64,000 nt of DNA from Desulfobulbus propionicus. Lineage in GTDB: Bacteria; Desulfobacterota; Desulfobulbia; Desulfobulbales; Desulfobulbaceae. The notes beneath the pieces were generated by a model. It saw only the letters and a list, made by a program, of their open reading frames with translations, was not told the origin of the DNA and did not search any database. Location: NCBI GenBank assembly GCA_002748735.1, contig PDTC01000013.1:1-64000 (forward strand), written 5' to 3'. A program made the translations under genes and the position numbers. Positions 19,392 to 29,420 of this stretch are shown here, piece after piece; position 1 is the first letter of the stretch, and each line of letters starts with the position of its first letter.

Positions 19392-20182
19392 ACCGCGTAG
19401 TACCGGGAATGCTCATGGCCGGTGCATGGGTTGGGCTGTTGCTGCTCGCGCCGCTAGGGGTGTTCTGGTGTGTGGTGGTGGTGATAGCCACACTTGCCCT
19501 TGGAGAATTTTTCCGTCTGGGGAAAGCTTTTCAGCAGCGATTGTTGCTGAACGGAGCTGTGCTGACCGGCATCTTACCGGTCATCTTTTCCCTCGGTGCC
19601 ACCCCGGCATGGCTGGCAGCCGGTATGACCGCCAGCCTGGTCCTTGGCATGATTTTCTGCCTTGCCTTTTTTACCCGTCTCGATGATCCTTTGACCGTCC
19701 TCGGGCACACAGGCTTTGCTGCCTTCTACCTGTCTTTGACACTTGGTCACCTGGTTCTGTTGCATGCCCTGCCGCAGGGAGCCTTCTGGCTGCTGGTACT
19801 GACGGCGATAACCGCTGGCAGCGATACTGGTGCCTATTACAGTGGCCGCTTTTTCGGGCGTCGAAAGCTCTGTCCCTTGATCAGCCCGAAAAAGACCGTA
19901 GCCGGTGCGGTTGGTGGTGTCCTCTGTGGCACCTTTGCTGCCATGGCGATGGCCTGGCTGTTGGCGGTGGACACCTCTTTCTTTGTGCTGCTGCTGATCA
20001 GTCCTGTACTGGTTGTTGTCGGAATCATCGGAGACCTGGCCGAATCGGTGCTCAAACGTGCTGCCGGTGTCAAGGATTCCGGAGCCTTGTTGGGAGGGCA
20101 CGGCGGCGTGCTGGATCGAATTGACAGCCTGCTGCTGACCGCTCCAGTCCTTTACTATTGCCTTCTTGCAGGTATATTGTGA
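19388..20182 (+). CDS. cdsA: Phosphatidate cytidylyltransferase
   Basis: CdsA makes CDP-diacylglycerol, the precursor of membrane phospholipids. The 264-residue product is very hydrophobic, with about eight membrane segments. It ends with the family signature: [20 protein letters not shown] followed by [27 protein letters not shown] marks the metal-binding region. It overlaps both uppS and dxr by four bases, so the three are likely coupled. Confidence 0.96.
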   Translation: MNRVVPGMLMAGAWVGLLLLAPLGVFWCVVVVIATLALGEFFRLGKAFQQRLLLNGAVLTGILPVIFSLGATPAWLAAGMTASLVLGMIFCLAFFTRLDDPLTVLGHTGFAAFYLSLTLGHLVLLHALPQGAFWLLVLTAITAGSDTGAYYSGRFFGRRKLCPLISPKKTVAGAVGGVLCGTFAAMAMAWLLAVDTSFFVLLLISPVLVVVGIIGDLAESVLKRAAGVKDSGALLGGHGGVLDRIDSLLLTAPVLYYCLLAGIL

Positions 20183-21363
20183 AAAAGACGATCTCCCTGC
20201 TGGGGTCTACAGGTTCCATAGGCTGCAATGTCCTGGAAGTGGTGCGGCAGTTCCCCGGTCACTTAAGGGTTGCCGGCCTGTCAGCGGGCAGTAATATAGA
20301 ACTGCTGGCCCGCCAGGTCCTGGAATTTGAACCGGACCGGGTCTCCGTGGGAAATCCCGAACTGCTGCCAGAGCTTGCCGCGCTTTTGCCGAAAACCTAT
20401 CATCCCCGTCTTGGAAGCGGTGATGAGGGGAATTGCCTGGTGGCAACTCTGCCCCAGTGCGACATGGTGGTGACCGCCGTGGTCGGAGCGGTGGGACTGT
20501 TGCCCACCCTGGCGGCAATTGAGGCAGGCAAGGATATCGGGCTCGCCAACAAGGAGACCCTGGTGATGGCCGGTCAGCTGGTCATGGAGGCGGTGCGCTC
20601 CGCAGGTATTCGCCTGTTGCCCATAGACTCGGAGCACAGTGCTATTTTCCAGGCCCTGGAAGCCGGCCGCCGTCAGGATCTGGCCGCTCTGTTGCTGACG
20701 GCATCGGGGGGGCCGTTTCGTTCTTTATCGCTACGGCAGCTGCAGACCGTGACCCCTGCCCAAGCCCTGCATCATCCCAACTGGAGTATGGGCCGAAAAA
20801 TTTCCATTGATTCCGCTACGTTGATGAATAAGGGGCTTGAAGTTATCGAGGCCCGCTGGCTTTTTGATGTCGAGCCCGAACAGATTCGGGTGGTGGTGCA
20901 TCCCCAATCCATTGTGCATTCACTGGTTGAATATATTGATGGTTCTGTTGTCGCCCAGCTCGGGGTTCCTGACATGCGGATCCCCATAGCTTTTGCGCTT
21001 TCTTACCCTGAGCGTCTGCCACTGGGGCTGTCGCGGCTGAGTTTGTCACAATGCGGCAATTTGAGCTTTGAACGACCCGATCCTGCGCGTTTCCCTTCAT
21101 TACCCCTCGCCTTTAGGGCCCTTGAAGCAGGCGGCGTTATGCCGGCTGTGCTCAATGCCGCCAATGAGGTGGCAGTGGCCGCGTTTCTTGAGGAGCGTGT
21201 CGGTTTCACCGAGATTCCCAAAATCGTTGAGCAGGTTATGGAAGGTTGTCGTCAATCTCAAGAAAGCAGCCTGGAGGCCTTGCTGGCGGCAGACCAACAG
21301 GCGCGCCTGCTAGCGGATGAGGTTATTGGCAAGACGCTCTCAGGGGCTGTATCCTACAATTAA
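20179..21363 (+). CDS. dxr: 1-deoxy-D-xylulose 5-phosphate reductoisomerase
   Basis: Dxr carries out the first committed step of the MEP isoprenoid pathway. The 394-residue product has the NADPH fold motif [11 protein letters not shown], then [21 protein letters not shown] (metal and substrate) and the GGPFR loop. The start is GTG at 20179, overlapping the cdsA stop (GTGA) and giving the family N-terminus [11 protein letters not shown]. With ispG downstream, two MEP enzymes share this operon with uppS. Confidence 0.97.
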   Translation: MKKTISLLGSTGSIGCNVLEVVRQFPGHLRVAGLSAGSNIELLARQVLEFEPDRVSVGNPELLPELAALLPKTYHPRLGSGDEGNCLVATLPQCDMVVTAVVGAVGLLPTLAAIEAGKDIGLANKETLVMAGQLVMEAVRSAGIRLLPIDSEHSAIFQALEAGRRQDLAALLLTASGGPFRSLSLRQLQTVTPAQALHHPNWSMGRKISIDSATLMNKGLEVIEARWLFDVEPEQIRVVVHPQSIVHSLVEYIDGSVVAQLGVPDMRIPIAFALSYPERLPLGLSRLSLSQCGNLSFERPDPARFPSLPLAFRALEAGGVMPAVLNAANEVAVAAFLEERVGFTEIPKIVEQVMEGCRQSQESSLEALLAADQQARLLADEVIGKTLSGAVSYN

Positions 21364-21379
21364 CAGGTATTAACAGGCA

Positions 21380-22456
21380 ATGAATTCCATCTTCAGCTTT
21401 GTCATCGTTCTGGGACTGCTCATTTTTGTCCATGAACTTGGCCACTTTCTCGTGGCCAAGGCCTTTGGCGTCAGAGTGCTCAAATTTTCCCTGGGTTTTG
21501 GCAGCAGGGTAGTGGGGCGAACCTGGGGGGAAACCGAGTACCTTGTCAGTGCCATTCCCCTGGGCGGCTATGTCAAGATGTATGGCGAACAGGTCGATGA
21601 CGAGGTTGCCGAGTCTGAACGTGAAGTCTCTTTTGCCCATAAACCGGTCTGGCAACGCTTTGGTATTGTTCTTGCCGGACCGTTGTTTAACCTGTTGTTT
21701 GCGGTGGTCCTCTTTTTCATGATGTTTTTCGTGGTTGGCCGGCCTGACACCACCGTCATCGGTGAAGTGGCCAGCGGCTCGGTGGCTGAGCAGATGGGCC
21801 TGCACAGCGGTGATGAGATCCGTTCTATTGATGGCCAGCCAACAACCAGCTGGCAACAGGTGAGCGAGCTTATCGGCGACAGTGGTGGTGCCGCTGTCAA
21901 TCTGGTGGTCCTGCGTGATGGTAATGAGTTACACTTTACCGGCACGCCTGTCATGGACAAGGAGTATAATTTTTTTGGCGAGGAGATTGGTGAACGGTAC
22001 CTACTTGGCATTACCCGCAGCGAACAGGTAGTCTACGAACCGGTGGGAGTGGTTGCTGCGGTTGAGGCGGCAGTGGCCGAGACCTGGGAACTCTGCACGT
22101 TGACAGTACTGGGTATCGTCAAGATGCTGCAGCGAGTCATTCCGGCCAGTGAGCTGGGAGGACCAATACGTATTGCCGAGCTGGCCGGTCAGTCACTGGA
22201 GGCTGGCTGGTTGAACCTCGTCTGGTTCACGGGATTACTCAGTGTGAACCTGGGGATCCTCAATCTGCTGCCGATTCCCGTCCTGGATGGCGGTCACCTG
22301 GTGTTTTTGACCCTGGAGGGGCTACGGCGTAAACCGTTAAGTGAACAGGCCATGCTGGTCTTTCAGAAGATGGGTATTGCCCTGTTGGCAACCCTGATGC
22401 TTTTTGTTTTTTATAACGATATTCACAGGCTTGTACAGCGATGGCTGGGGGCTTGA
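21380..22456 (+). CDS. rseP: Site-2 protease RseP
   Basis: RseP is an inner-membrane zinc protease that cleaves anti-sigma factors and leftover signal peptides. The 358-residue product has the HELGH zinc motif at residues 18-22 in the first membrane segment, one PDZ domain (around residues 115-195) and the second metal motif LPIPVLDGGHL near residue 300. It is shorter than the 450-residue E. coli protein, which has two PDZ domains; the one-PDZ form is common elsewhere. It overlaps tsaB by 16 bp. Confidence 0.95.
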   Translation: MNSIFSFVIVLGLLIFVHELGHFLVAKAFGVRVLKFSLGFGSRVVGRTWGETEYLVSAIPLGGYVKMYGEQVDDEVAESEREVSFAHKPVWQRFGIVLAGPLFNLLFAVVLFFMMFFVVGRPDTTVIGEVASGSVAEQMGLHSGDEIRSIDGQPTTSWQQVSELIGDSGGAAVNLVVLRDGNELHFTGTPVMDKEYNFFGEEIGERYLLGITRSEQVVYEPVGVVAAVEAAVAETWELCTLTVLGIVKMLQRVIPASELGGPIRIAELAGQSLEAGWLNLVWFTGLLSVNLGILNLLPIPVLDGGHLVFLTLEGLRRKPLSEQAMLVFQKMGIALLATLMLFVFYNDIHRLVQRWLGA

Positions 22457-23169
22457 TACTCGCTCTGGAGACGAGCACCGGCTGTGGCTCGGTGAGCCTG
22501 ACCACCGGCGGTGTTGCCGATGGTCGTGTGCTCGCGGAAATTACCTGTCGGCCCGATGTTACCCATTCCCGGCAGCTGTTGTCGAGTGTCCAGTGGTTGC
22601 TGCACCAGGCAGGGACCAGCTGGGAGCAGCTTACTGCTGTGGCTGTGGACCTGGGACCAGGATCGTTTACCGGCCTGCGTATTGGCCTGGCTGCTGCCAA
22701 AGGTATGGCCATGGCCGCTGCCCTGCCCATGGTCGGTGTGTGTTCTCTGGATGCGATTGCCGTACTCTGTGGTTCGGGTGAACTGCCGTTGTGGGTAGTG
22801 ATGGATGCCCGTAAACAGGAGGTGTACGCGGGTGCGTATAGTTTTACCAGCGATGGTATACCGGTACGAACAGGTGAGCCAGCAGCCATTGCGCCACACC
22901 GGCTGCTCGACATTCTCGAGGGGCCGGTGCGTGTAGCCGGCCCTGGTCTTACCCTCTACGGAGAGTTGTTTGCGGCACGATCAGCAACATTGCTGATACC
23001 GCCGTCACTCTTTGCTCCCAGGGCAGCGGCAGTGGGACTGCTTGCCGGAGATCGGTTTCGTGCCGGTGAACTGCTGGACGTAACGACAGCGGCACCCCTC
23101 TATATTCGCGCTTCAGAGGCGGAGGTGAATCTGCGACGCAGCAGCACTGAACAACGGGGGACACCGTGA
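22441..23169 (+). CDS. tsaB: tRNA threonylcarbamoyladenosine synthesis protein TsaB
   Basis: TsaB is the partner of TsaD in making t6A on tRNAs that read ANN codons. The 242-residue product has ILALETSTGCGSVSL, the ASKHA-fold phosphate motif, then VDLGPGSFTGLRIGLAAAKG, the family signature. The ATG lies inside the end of rseP, so translation is probably coupled. The stop overlaps ispG by four bases. Confidence 0.95.
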   Translation: MAGGLILALETSTGCGSVSLTTGGVADGRVLAEITCRPDVTHSRQLLSSVQWLLHQAGTSWEQLTAVAVDLGPGSFTGLRIGLAAAKGMAMAAALPMVGVCSLDAIAVLCGSGELPLWVVMDARKQEVYAGAYSFTSDGIPVRTGEPAAIAPHRLLDILEGPVRVAGPGLTLYGELFAARSATLLIPPSLFAPRAAAVGLLAGDRFRAGELLDVTTAAPLYIRASEAEVNLRRSSTEQRGTP

Positions 23170-24260
23170 TTGTTCGAAGAAAGACCAGGCAGATCAGCAT
23201 CGGTGACGTTGCCATCGGTGGTGATGCTCCGATCAGTGTGCAGTCCATGACCAACACCGATACCCGGGATGTGGCGGCGACGGTACAGCAAATCCAGGCT
23301 TTGGAAGCTGCCGGCTGTGAACTGATCCGCGTCGCCGTCCCCGACAAGGCGGCTGCGCTGGCAATTACCAGGATCCGTGAGGCCATTGGCATCCCGCTGA
23401 TCGCTGATATTCATTTTGACAGCAGATTGGCGGTGGCGGCCATGGAGCACGGCGCCCAGGCCATTCGCATCAATCCCGGTAACCTGGGAGGGCCGGAGAA
23501 ACTTGCCCGGGTGGTGGATGCCGCTAAATTCCATCAGGTACCGATCCGGGTGGGGGTCAACTCCGGTTCCATAGAAAAAGACCTGCTGGAGCGTTGTGGA
23601 TATCCGGTCCCCGAGCGGCCAGCCGCCCTTATAGAGAGCGCGTTACGCAATATTCGTCTTCTCGAGAAGCTGGGGTTTGAGGCGATGAAGATCTCCATCA
23701 AGAGCGCTGATGTGCTCACCTCTGTCGCCGCGTATCGGCAGTTAAGCCAGCGCACGGCATATCCACTGCACATCGGCGTCACCGAGGCCGGGGGGTTGAT
23801 TCCCGGCACGGTCAAATCAAGCGTTGCCCTGGGTATCCTGCTGTTTGAGGGGATCGGCGATACCTTTCGTATTTCTCTGACCAGGGACCCGGTGGAAGAG
23901 GTGCGGGTGGGCTGGGAACTGCTGCGCTCACTGCATATTCGGCAACGGGGGCCGGAGCTGATCAGCTGCCCGACCTGCGGACGCACTCGGATAGACCTTT
24001 TTGGCCTGGCCGGACAGGTGGAGCAGATCCTGCAAACTATGGAGGCGCCCCTGAAGGTTGCGGTGATGGGCTGTGTGGTCAATGGTCCGGGTGAGGCCCG
24101 TGAGGCAGATATCGGTATTGCCGGTGGTCATGGTGCCGGTATTATTTTTAAAAAAGGCGAAGTGTTTAAAAAGCTGCCCGAAGAGGAACTGCTGTCCGCC
24201 TTTCTTGCTGAACTGAAAAAGATGGCCGCCGAGTACGGGAACAACCCGTCCACCGGCTGA
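23166..24260 (+). CDS. ispG: 4-hydroxy-3-methylbut-2-enyl diphosphate synthase
   Basis: IspG is the [4Fe-4S] enzyme for the next-to-last step of the MEP pathway. The 364-residue product has the N-terminal barrel (PISVQSMTNTDTRDV, DIHFDSRLA, IRINPGNLG) and the C-terminal cluster domain with cysteines in ISCPTCGRTRIDL and MGCVVNGPGEA. The start is a GTG overlapping the tsaB stop. Clustering with dxr points to a shared isoprenoid operon. Confidence 0.97.
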   Translation: MIVRRKTRQISIGDVAIGGDAPISVQSMTNTDTRDVAATVQQIQALEAAGCELIRVAVPDKAAALAITRIREAIGIPLIADIHFDSRLAVAAMEHGAQAIRINPGNLGGPEKLARVVDAAKFHQVPIRVGVNSGSIEKDLLERCGYPVPERPAALIESALRNIRLLEKLGFEAMKISIKSADVLTSVAAYRQLSQRTAYPLHIGVTEAGGLIPGTVKSSVALGILLFEGIGDTFRISLTRDPVEEVRVGWELLRSLHIRQRGPELISCPTCGRTRIDLFGLAGQVEQILQTMEAPLKVAVMGCVVNGPGEAREADIGIAGGHGAGIIFKKGEVFKKLPEEELLSAFLAELKKMAAEYGNNPSTG

Positions 24261-24280
24261 CCTCTGAACTGGAGACGTCA

Positions 24281-25999
24281 ATGCGTTACTCGAGAATGCT
24301 CTTGCCCACCACCAAGGAGACCCCGGCCGAGGCTGAGATCGTCAGCCATCAACTGTTGCTGCGTGGCGGATTTATCCGTAAGGTGACTTCGGGCATCTAT
24401 ACCTATATGCCGATCGGCTTCGCTACCCTGCAGAAGGTGGCAGCCATTGTCCGTGAAGAGATGAACCGGGCTGGAGCTCAGGAGATCCGTATGCCGGCAG
24501 TTCAGCCCGCCGATCTCTGGCAGGAGTCCGCGCGTTGGCGGCAGTATGGCCCGGAGCTGCTCCGCTTTAAAGATCGTCATCAGCGGGACTATTGCATGGG
24601 GCCCACCCATGAAGAGGTGGTTACTGATATTGCCCGGCGTGAGGTGCACAGCTATCGGCAGCTGCCCTTTAATCTCTATCAGATCCAGACGAAGTTTCGT
24701 GACGAGATTCGCCCCCGTTTTGGCCTGATGCGAGGCCGCGAATTCGTGATGAAGGACGCCTACAGTTTTGATGCCGATGACGCCGGCGCAGGCAAAAGCT
24801 ACGAGGCCATGAAAGAGGCCTACCAGAGAATCTTTCGTCGGCTGGGCCTTGATTTCAGGATGGTCGAGGCGGACAGTGGTACCATCGGCGGCAGTTTCTC
24901 CCATGAGTTCATGGTCCTTGCAGAGGTGGGAGAAGATACCCTGGTTACCTGTACCGCATGTGAGTATGCTGCCAATATCGAGAAGGCAGCGAGTGCGCCG
25001 TCGCCGCAGGTTGAACCCGCTGGCGACCTGGCTGATCTGGTCAAGGTGGAAACCCCCGGCGCCAAAAAGGTTGACCGGGTGGCTGCCCTACTCGGGGTCG
25101 AGACTACCCAGGTGATCAAGTCCATGATCTATGCTGCAGATGACGAAGCGGTGATGGTCCTGGTCCGTGGTGATCGCGATGTACAGCCGGTCAAGGTCAA
25201 AAATCTCCTGGGTGCCGTTGACGTCGAACCCCTCCCCGAGGAGGAGATCTGGAAGCGATGCAAGTTGCCACCTGGATATCTGGGACCGGTGCAGGCCAAT
25301 ATCCGGATCATTGCTGATAATGAGGTAATGACCATGACAGATGCGGTGGCCGGTGCAAACGATAAGGGCTTTCATCTCACCGGGGTCAATCCAGGCCGTG
25401 ACTTTGTCCCTTGGCAGAGCGGTGATCTCCGCCAGATAACCGCAGCTGACCCCTGCCCGACCTGCGGCGGTTCCCTGCGCCTTACCGAAGGGATAGAGGT
25501 GGGACATATCTTCAAACTTGGTACCAAGTATTCCGAGGCCCTGGGGGCAACCTTTCAGGATCAGGACGGCAATGAGCGGCCACTGGTGATGGGATGCTAT
25601 GGTATCGGCATCAGCCGGGTCGTCGCTGCTGCTATTGAACAGAATCATGATGCGGCCGGCATTATCTTTCCCTTGCCCATGGCTCCTTTCCAGGTCATTC
25701 TCCTCAATCTCGGGACCCAGGATGCGGCTATGACCAAGGCGGCAGAGACCCTGTACTCGCGGTTGACAGCGGCGGGTGTTGAGGTCCTTTTCGATGATCG
25801 GGAAGAGCGGCCGGGCAGCAAGTTCAAGGATGCCGATCTTCTGGGAATCCCGTATCGACTCACCGTGGGCAAAGCCTTTACTAGGGAGGGGAAGGTGGAG
25901 TTGCGCTGGCGTCGCAGCGGAGAAATTCAGCTCCTTGAAACCGAAGAGGTGGTGCCGATGCTGGTGGATGAGATACGCCGGGAACTCGCCTCCGGCTGA
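24281..25999 (+). CDS. proS: Prolyl-tRNA synthetase
   Basis: ProS charges tRNA-Pro. The 572-residue product is the bacterial type with three parts: the class II core with motif 2 (FRDEIRPRFGLMRGREFVMKD in pieces), an inserted YbaK-like editing domain (about residues 230-380) that clears Ala-tRNA-Pro, and the C-terminal anticodon domain. GCYGIGISRVV marks motif 3. A GGAG site precedes the ATG. It follows ispG by 20 bp. Confidence 0.97.
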   Translation: MRYSRMLLPTTKETPAEAEIVSHQLLLRGGFIRKVTSGIYTYMPIGFATLQKVAAIVREEMNRAGAQEIRMPAVQPADLWQESARWRQYGPELLRFKDRHQRDYCMGPTHEEVVTDIARREVHSYRQLPFNLYQIQTKFRDEIRPRFGLMRGREFVMKDAYSFDADDAGAGKSYEAMKEAYQRIFRRLGLDFRMVEADSGTIGGSFSHEFMVLAEVGEDTLVTCTACEYAANIEKAASAPSPQVEPAGDLADLVKVETPGAKKVDRVAALLGVETTQVIKSMIYAADDEAVMVLVRGDRDVQPVKVKNLLGAVDVEPLPEEEIWKRCKLPPGYLGPVQANIRIIADNEVMTMTDAVAGANDKGFHLTGVNPGRDFVPWQSGDLRQITAADPCPTCGGSLRLTEGIEVGHIFKLGTKYSEALGATFQDQDGNERPLVMGCYGIGISRVVAAAIEQNHDAAGIIFPLPMAPFQVILLNLGTQDAAMTKAAETLYSRLTAAGVEVLFDDREERPGSKFKDADLLGIPYRLTVGKAFTREGKVELRWRRSGEIQLLETEEVVPMLVDEIRRELASG

Positions 26000-26018
26000 A
26001 AGCTGGAACCGACACGTT

Positions 26019-28178
26019 ATGGACGGGATTACCCATCTACTGTCAACAGCCTCCAGTTACCTGCAGGAGGCAGACCTTGAGGTGCTCAGAAAGGCCTATG
26101 ATTTTGCCCGTGAGCGGCATGAGGGGCGGCTCCACGAATCCGGAGATACGTATATTGATCATTTGCTGGCGGTCGCTTCCAGTCTTGCCGCACTGCACCT
26201 GGACACTGTCACCATCATGGCTGGCCTGCTCCATGGCATCCTCAAGGAGGAGGTGGCCACTGTCGAGGAACTGGAAGAGCGCTTCGGTACCGATATTACC
26301 AATATCGTCAGCAGCATCACCCGGATTACCCGAATCCGTTACAATGCCAAGCTGGCCAATCAGGCTGAAAATCTGCGCAGGCTCCTTTTGGCGATGGGTG
26401 CCGATATCCGGGTTCTCCTTGTCAAGCTGGCGGATCGTCTTCAGGACATGTTGACGCTCGACAGCGCCAGTGAAGAACGCCGCCGCCAGGTGGCCCGTGA
26501 GACCATGGACCTGTATGCCCCCCTGGCGGGTCGTCTTGGTATTGACTGGATAAAACGAGAACTCGAGGATTACAGTTTCAAATATCTTTTTCCCACCGAG
26601 TACAGGTATCTGACCCGTCATATCGAAGAGAGTCATGATGAGCGGCAGGCCTATGTCGATGAGGTGATCTCCATCCTCCAGCAGAAACTCCTGGCCAATC
26701 AGGTGAGGCCGATACGTATCATGGGCCGCCCCAAGCAGCTCTATTCGATCTACAAGAAGCTGGTCGCCCAGAAGATTCCTTTAGAGAAAGTGTACGATAA
26801 GGTCGCTTTTCGCATTATCGTCAACACCGTGAAAGAGTGCTATGAGGTACTGGGTACGGTCCACGCCGACTGGACGCCGGTGTCGGGGCGGATCAAAGAC
26901 TTTATTGCCAATCCCAAGTCCAATAACTATCAGTCGCTGCATACCACGGTGGTGGGGCCTGGGGATCACTTTATTGAGATCCAGATTCGTACCGAGGAGA
27001 TGGACCGCATCGCCCAGGAAGGCGTTGCTGCGCATTGGGCGTACAAGGAAGGCCAGGCAATATCCACAGGAGATGCAAAGTTATTTAAAAATCTTAAGCA
27101 GCTCGTGCATACCTTGCAGGAGGTTGAGGACCCCGGTGAATTCATAGAATCAGTTCGCAGCGAGCTGTTCGAACCTGATGTCTACGCCCTCACTCCCACA
27201 GGAGAGGTACGGGAACTGCCCCGGGGCTCGACCCCCATTGACTTTGCCTATGCCATCCACAGTCACGTTGGCGATACCTGCACGGGGGCGAGAGTCAACG
27301 GCCAGCTGGTGTCACTGAAGTACGAGCTGCAGAGCGGCGATATCGTCGAGATTCTTACCCAGAAAAATCAGCAGCCCAAGCGAGCCTGGCTGCAGCTGGT
27401 GAAAACCGGGCGAGCCCGCACCAGGATCCGCGCATATCTTCGCCGTGAGGAACGGGAAAAATCCCTGAAGCTTGGGCGGGAGATCTGCGAGCGGGAGCTG
27501 AAAAAGTACGAGATGACCCTGAAGCGTCTGGTGAAAAGCGGTCATCTTCGGGCGCTGCTGAAAGACCTGCGGTGTAATACACTTGACGAGATGCTGATCA
27601 AGGTGGGGTCGGGAGCTGTCACCGTGGGTGGCCTGTTCAAGGCCCTGCAACCAGAGGAGTTCAAGGAAGCTGAAGAGCGTCGCCGTTCCGAGGAGATGCT
27701 GGAGCGGGTGCGGCAGGTGGAGGGCACCAAGAAGCCGGTTACCCGGGAAGGTATCGATATTGTTGGGGTGGACAACCTGCTGCTCAGGATCGGCCAGTGT
27801 TGTCGTCCGGTGCCGGGTGATGAGATCATGGGTTTTATCACGATGGGGAACGGGGTCGCCGTCCATAAGGCAGATTGCGCCAATCTGCTCAAGACCGATC
27901 CGCAGCGGTGGCTGGATGTTTCCTGGTCCAGCTCTGCATCGATGAAATACCAGGTGGGATTGTTGATTCGGACAGAGAACAGGAAAAATATCCTGGGAGA
28001 TATCAGCAGTACCCTGAATGCTGATGACGCTGAAATTCTCGAATTAAAGGCCAAGACGATCGGTGGCAACATGGCGGAATTTCATGTGCTCCTGGAGGTG
28101 GCTGATCTGGGGCACCTCCATCGGGTACAGCAACGGCTGCAGCAGATGCCCGAGGTCATTGAGGTCCATCGTCGGTGA
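26019..28178 (+). CDS. RelA/SpoT (p)ppGpp synthetase with a degenerate HD hydrolase site
   Basis: RelA/SpoT family enzymes make and degrade the alarmone (p)ppGpp. The 719-residue product has, in order, an HD hydrolase-type domain (residues 25-145), a synthetase domain (about 230-345), TGS (387-448), a cysteine-containing region (IGQCCRPVPGD) and a C-terminal ACT domain. The synthetase looks intact: GRPKQLYSIYKK, Asp260, RIKD at 291-294 and Glu320 in EIQIRT. In the hydrolase, His48 and Asp139 are kept, but the HD motif reads HG (72-73) and the ED pair that follows reads KE. It is therefore probably synthetase-only. An alternative is hydrolysis by other residues. The long upstream extension in the same frame overlaps proS and is discarded. 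Confidence 0.93.
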   Translation: MDGITHLLSTASSYLQEADLEVLRKAYDFARERHEGRLHESGDTYIDHLLAVASSLAALHLDTVTIMAGLLHGILKEEVATVEELEERFGTDITNIVSSITRITRIRYNAKLANQAENLRRLLLAMGADIRVLLVKLADRLQDMLTLDSASEERRRQVARETMDLYAPLAGRLGIDWIKRELEDYSFKYLFPTEYRYLTRHIEESHDERQAYVDEVISILQQKLLANQVRPIRIMGRPKQLYSIYKKLVAQKIPLEKVYDKVAFRIIVNTVKECYEVLGTVHADWTPVSGRIKDFIANPKSNNYQSLHTTVVGPGDHFIEIQIRTEEMDRIAQEGVAAHWAYKEGQAISTGDAKLFKNLKQLVHTLQEVEDPGEFIESVRSELFEPDVYALTPTGEVRELPRGSTPIDFAYAIHSHVGDTCTGARVNGQLVSLKYELQSGDIVEILTQKNQQPKRAWLQLVKTGRARTRIRAYLRREEREKSLKLGREICERELKKYEMTLKRLVKSGHLRALLKDLRCNTLDEMLIKVGSGAVTVGGLFKALQPEEFKEAEERRRSEEMLERVRQVEGTKKPVTREGIDIVGVDNLLLRIGQCCRPVPGDEIMGFITMGNGVAVHKADCANLLKTDPQRWLDVSWSSSASMKYQVGLLIRTENRKNILGDISSTLNADDAEILELKAKTIGGNMAEFHVLLEVADLGHLHRVQQRLQQMPEVIEVHRR

Positions 28179-28188
28179 TGCTTGGATC

Positions 28189-28644
28189 ATGGAATCTTTG
28201 CGTGAATGTCAGGTCTGTGGCAATGGTTTCCCGGCGAGCCGATCATCTTGCCCTTTCTGTGGTGCGGCCAGGGAAAAAAGAGAAGGTGGCCGGCAAGACC
28301 GAGAGCTGCATGCCCTCGTCAACCTGGAGGCGAATCTGCCCACTGTAAACAAGGCACTTGAACGGTTGCGTATTGAGCTGGCGATGAATCGAGGTAAAGG
28401 GGTTCGGGTGCTGACCCTTATTCACGGCTACGGTTCATCAGGCCAGGGAGGCCAGATACGCCTGGAGGTCAGACGGCAGCTTGAATATCTGAAAGCCAGG
28501 GGGGAAATTAATGAGGTCATTATTGGCGAGGAGTTCCACCGAAGCTATGGCCGAGGTAAACAGCTGCTTCGCCGTTTTCCCGCACTTGCCCGGCACCATG
28601 ATCTGAACCGGGCCAACCCGGGAATAACCCTGGTTGTCCTGTAA
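28189..28644 (+). CDS. Zinc-ribbon and Smr-domain protein
   Basis: The 151-residue product begins with a small zinc-ribbon pattern, CQVC (residues 8-11) and CPFC (21-24). Its C-terminal half is a likely Smr domain: [18 protein letters not shown], then [17 protein letters not shown], matching the family's IHGxG...LR core. Smr domains are nucleases or nucleic-acid binders, for example in mRNA or ribosome rescue. The ATG at 28189 is chosen because the zinc ribbon begins there. It lies between rel and rph, both RNA- or stress-linked. Confidence 0.8.
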   Translation: MESLRECQVCGNGFPASRSSCPFCGAAREKREGGRQDRELHALVNLEANLPTVNKALERLRIELAMNRGKGVRVLTLIHGYGSSGQGGQIRLEVRRQLEYLKARGEINEVIIGEEFHRSYGRGKQLLRRFPALARHHDLNRANPGITLVVL

Positions 28645-28679
28645 AAAACATTTTTACCCATTGGTTGCAGGGGGAAAGC

Positions 28680-29411
28680 ATGTCTTCATCTACTTCGGGA
28701 ATCCGCACCCGCGCAGCTGATGTGCTGCGGCCGGTGCAGGTGGAATATGGTGTTCAGCCTCATGCCGCTGGATCAACTCTGATTCGTATGGGGGAAACAC
28801 GGGTGCTGTGTGCGGTGAGTGTCGAAAACCGGCTGCCATCTTTCCTGGAGGGGCAGGAGCGGGGCTGGGTTACCGCCGAATACGGTATGCTGCCCTGTTC
28901 CACCCACAGTCGTTACCGCCGTGAAGCCGTGAGCGGCCGTTCTGGCAGGACATACGAGATTCAGCGGCTCATTGGTCGTAGTCTGCGGATGATGGTCGAT
29001 CCTGCGGCTATTGCCGGGCTGACTTTTCGCATCGACTGTGATGTGATCACGGCCGATGGTGGTACGCGGTGCGCGTCCATAACCGGTGCGGCCCTGGCCC
29101 TGCGTTCGGCCTTGCAGACCCTGGTCAGTGATGGTCGCCTGGAGGTCATGCCCCGGCTGCTGCCAGTGGCGGCGGTGAGCGCCGGCATAGTCGATGATCA
29201 GGTGGTGCTGGATCTGGAGTATGGGGAAGATTCCCGGGCCGAAGTGGACGCAAACTTTGTTTTTGCCGAATCCAGACGGCTCATTGAGGTGCAGGCGACC
29301 GCTGAAGGTCGTCCCTGTACCTTGGCAGAGCTCCATGCATTGACAGAACTTGCCGCCCAGGGCACTGAACGGCTGCTGACCCTGTGGCAGCCAGACGTGA
29401 AGCATCTTTAA
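28680..29411 (+). CDS. rph: Ribonuclease PH
   Basis: RNase PH trims the 3' ends of tRNA precursors using phosphate. From the ATG at 28680, after a GGGGGAAAG site, the product is 243 residues. It has [49 protein letters not shown] and [19 protein letters not shown], all family marks. It is the last + gene of the cluster and meets rlmKL tail to tail with only 9 bp between them. Confidence 0.97.
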   Translation: MSSSTSGIRTRAADVLRPVQVEYGVQPHAAGSTLIRMGETRVLCAVSVENRLPSFLEGQERGWVTAEYGMLPCSTHSRYRREAVSGRSGRTYEIQRLIGRSLRMMVDPAAIAGLTFRIDCDVITADGGTRCASITGAALALRSALQTLVSDGRLEVMPRLLPVAAVSAGIVDDQVVLDLEYGEDSRAEVDANFVFAESRRLIEVQATAEGRPCTLAELHALTELAAQGTERLLTLWQPDVKHL

Positions 29412-29420
29412 CGACGAGGT

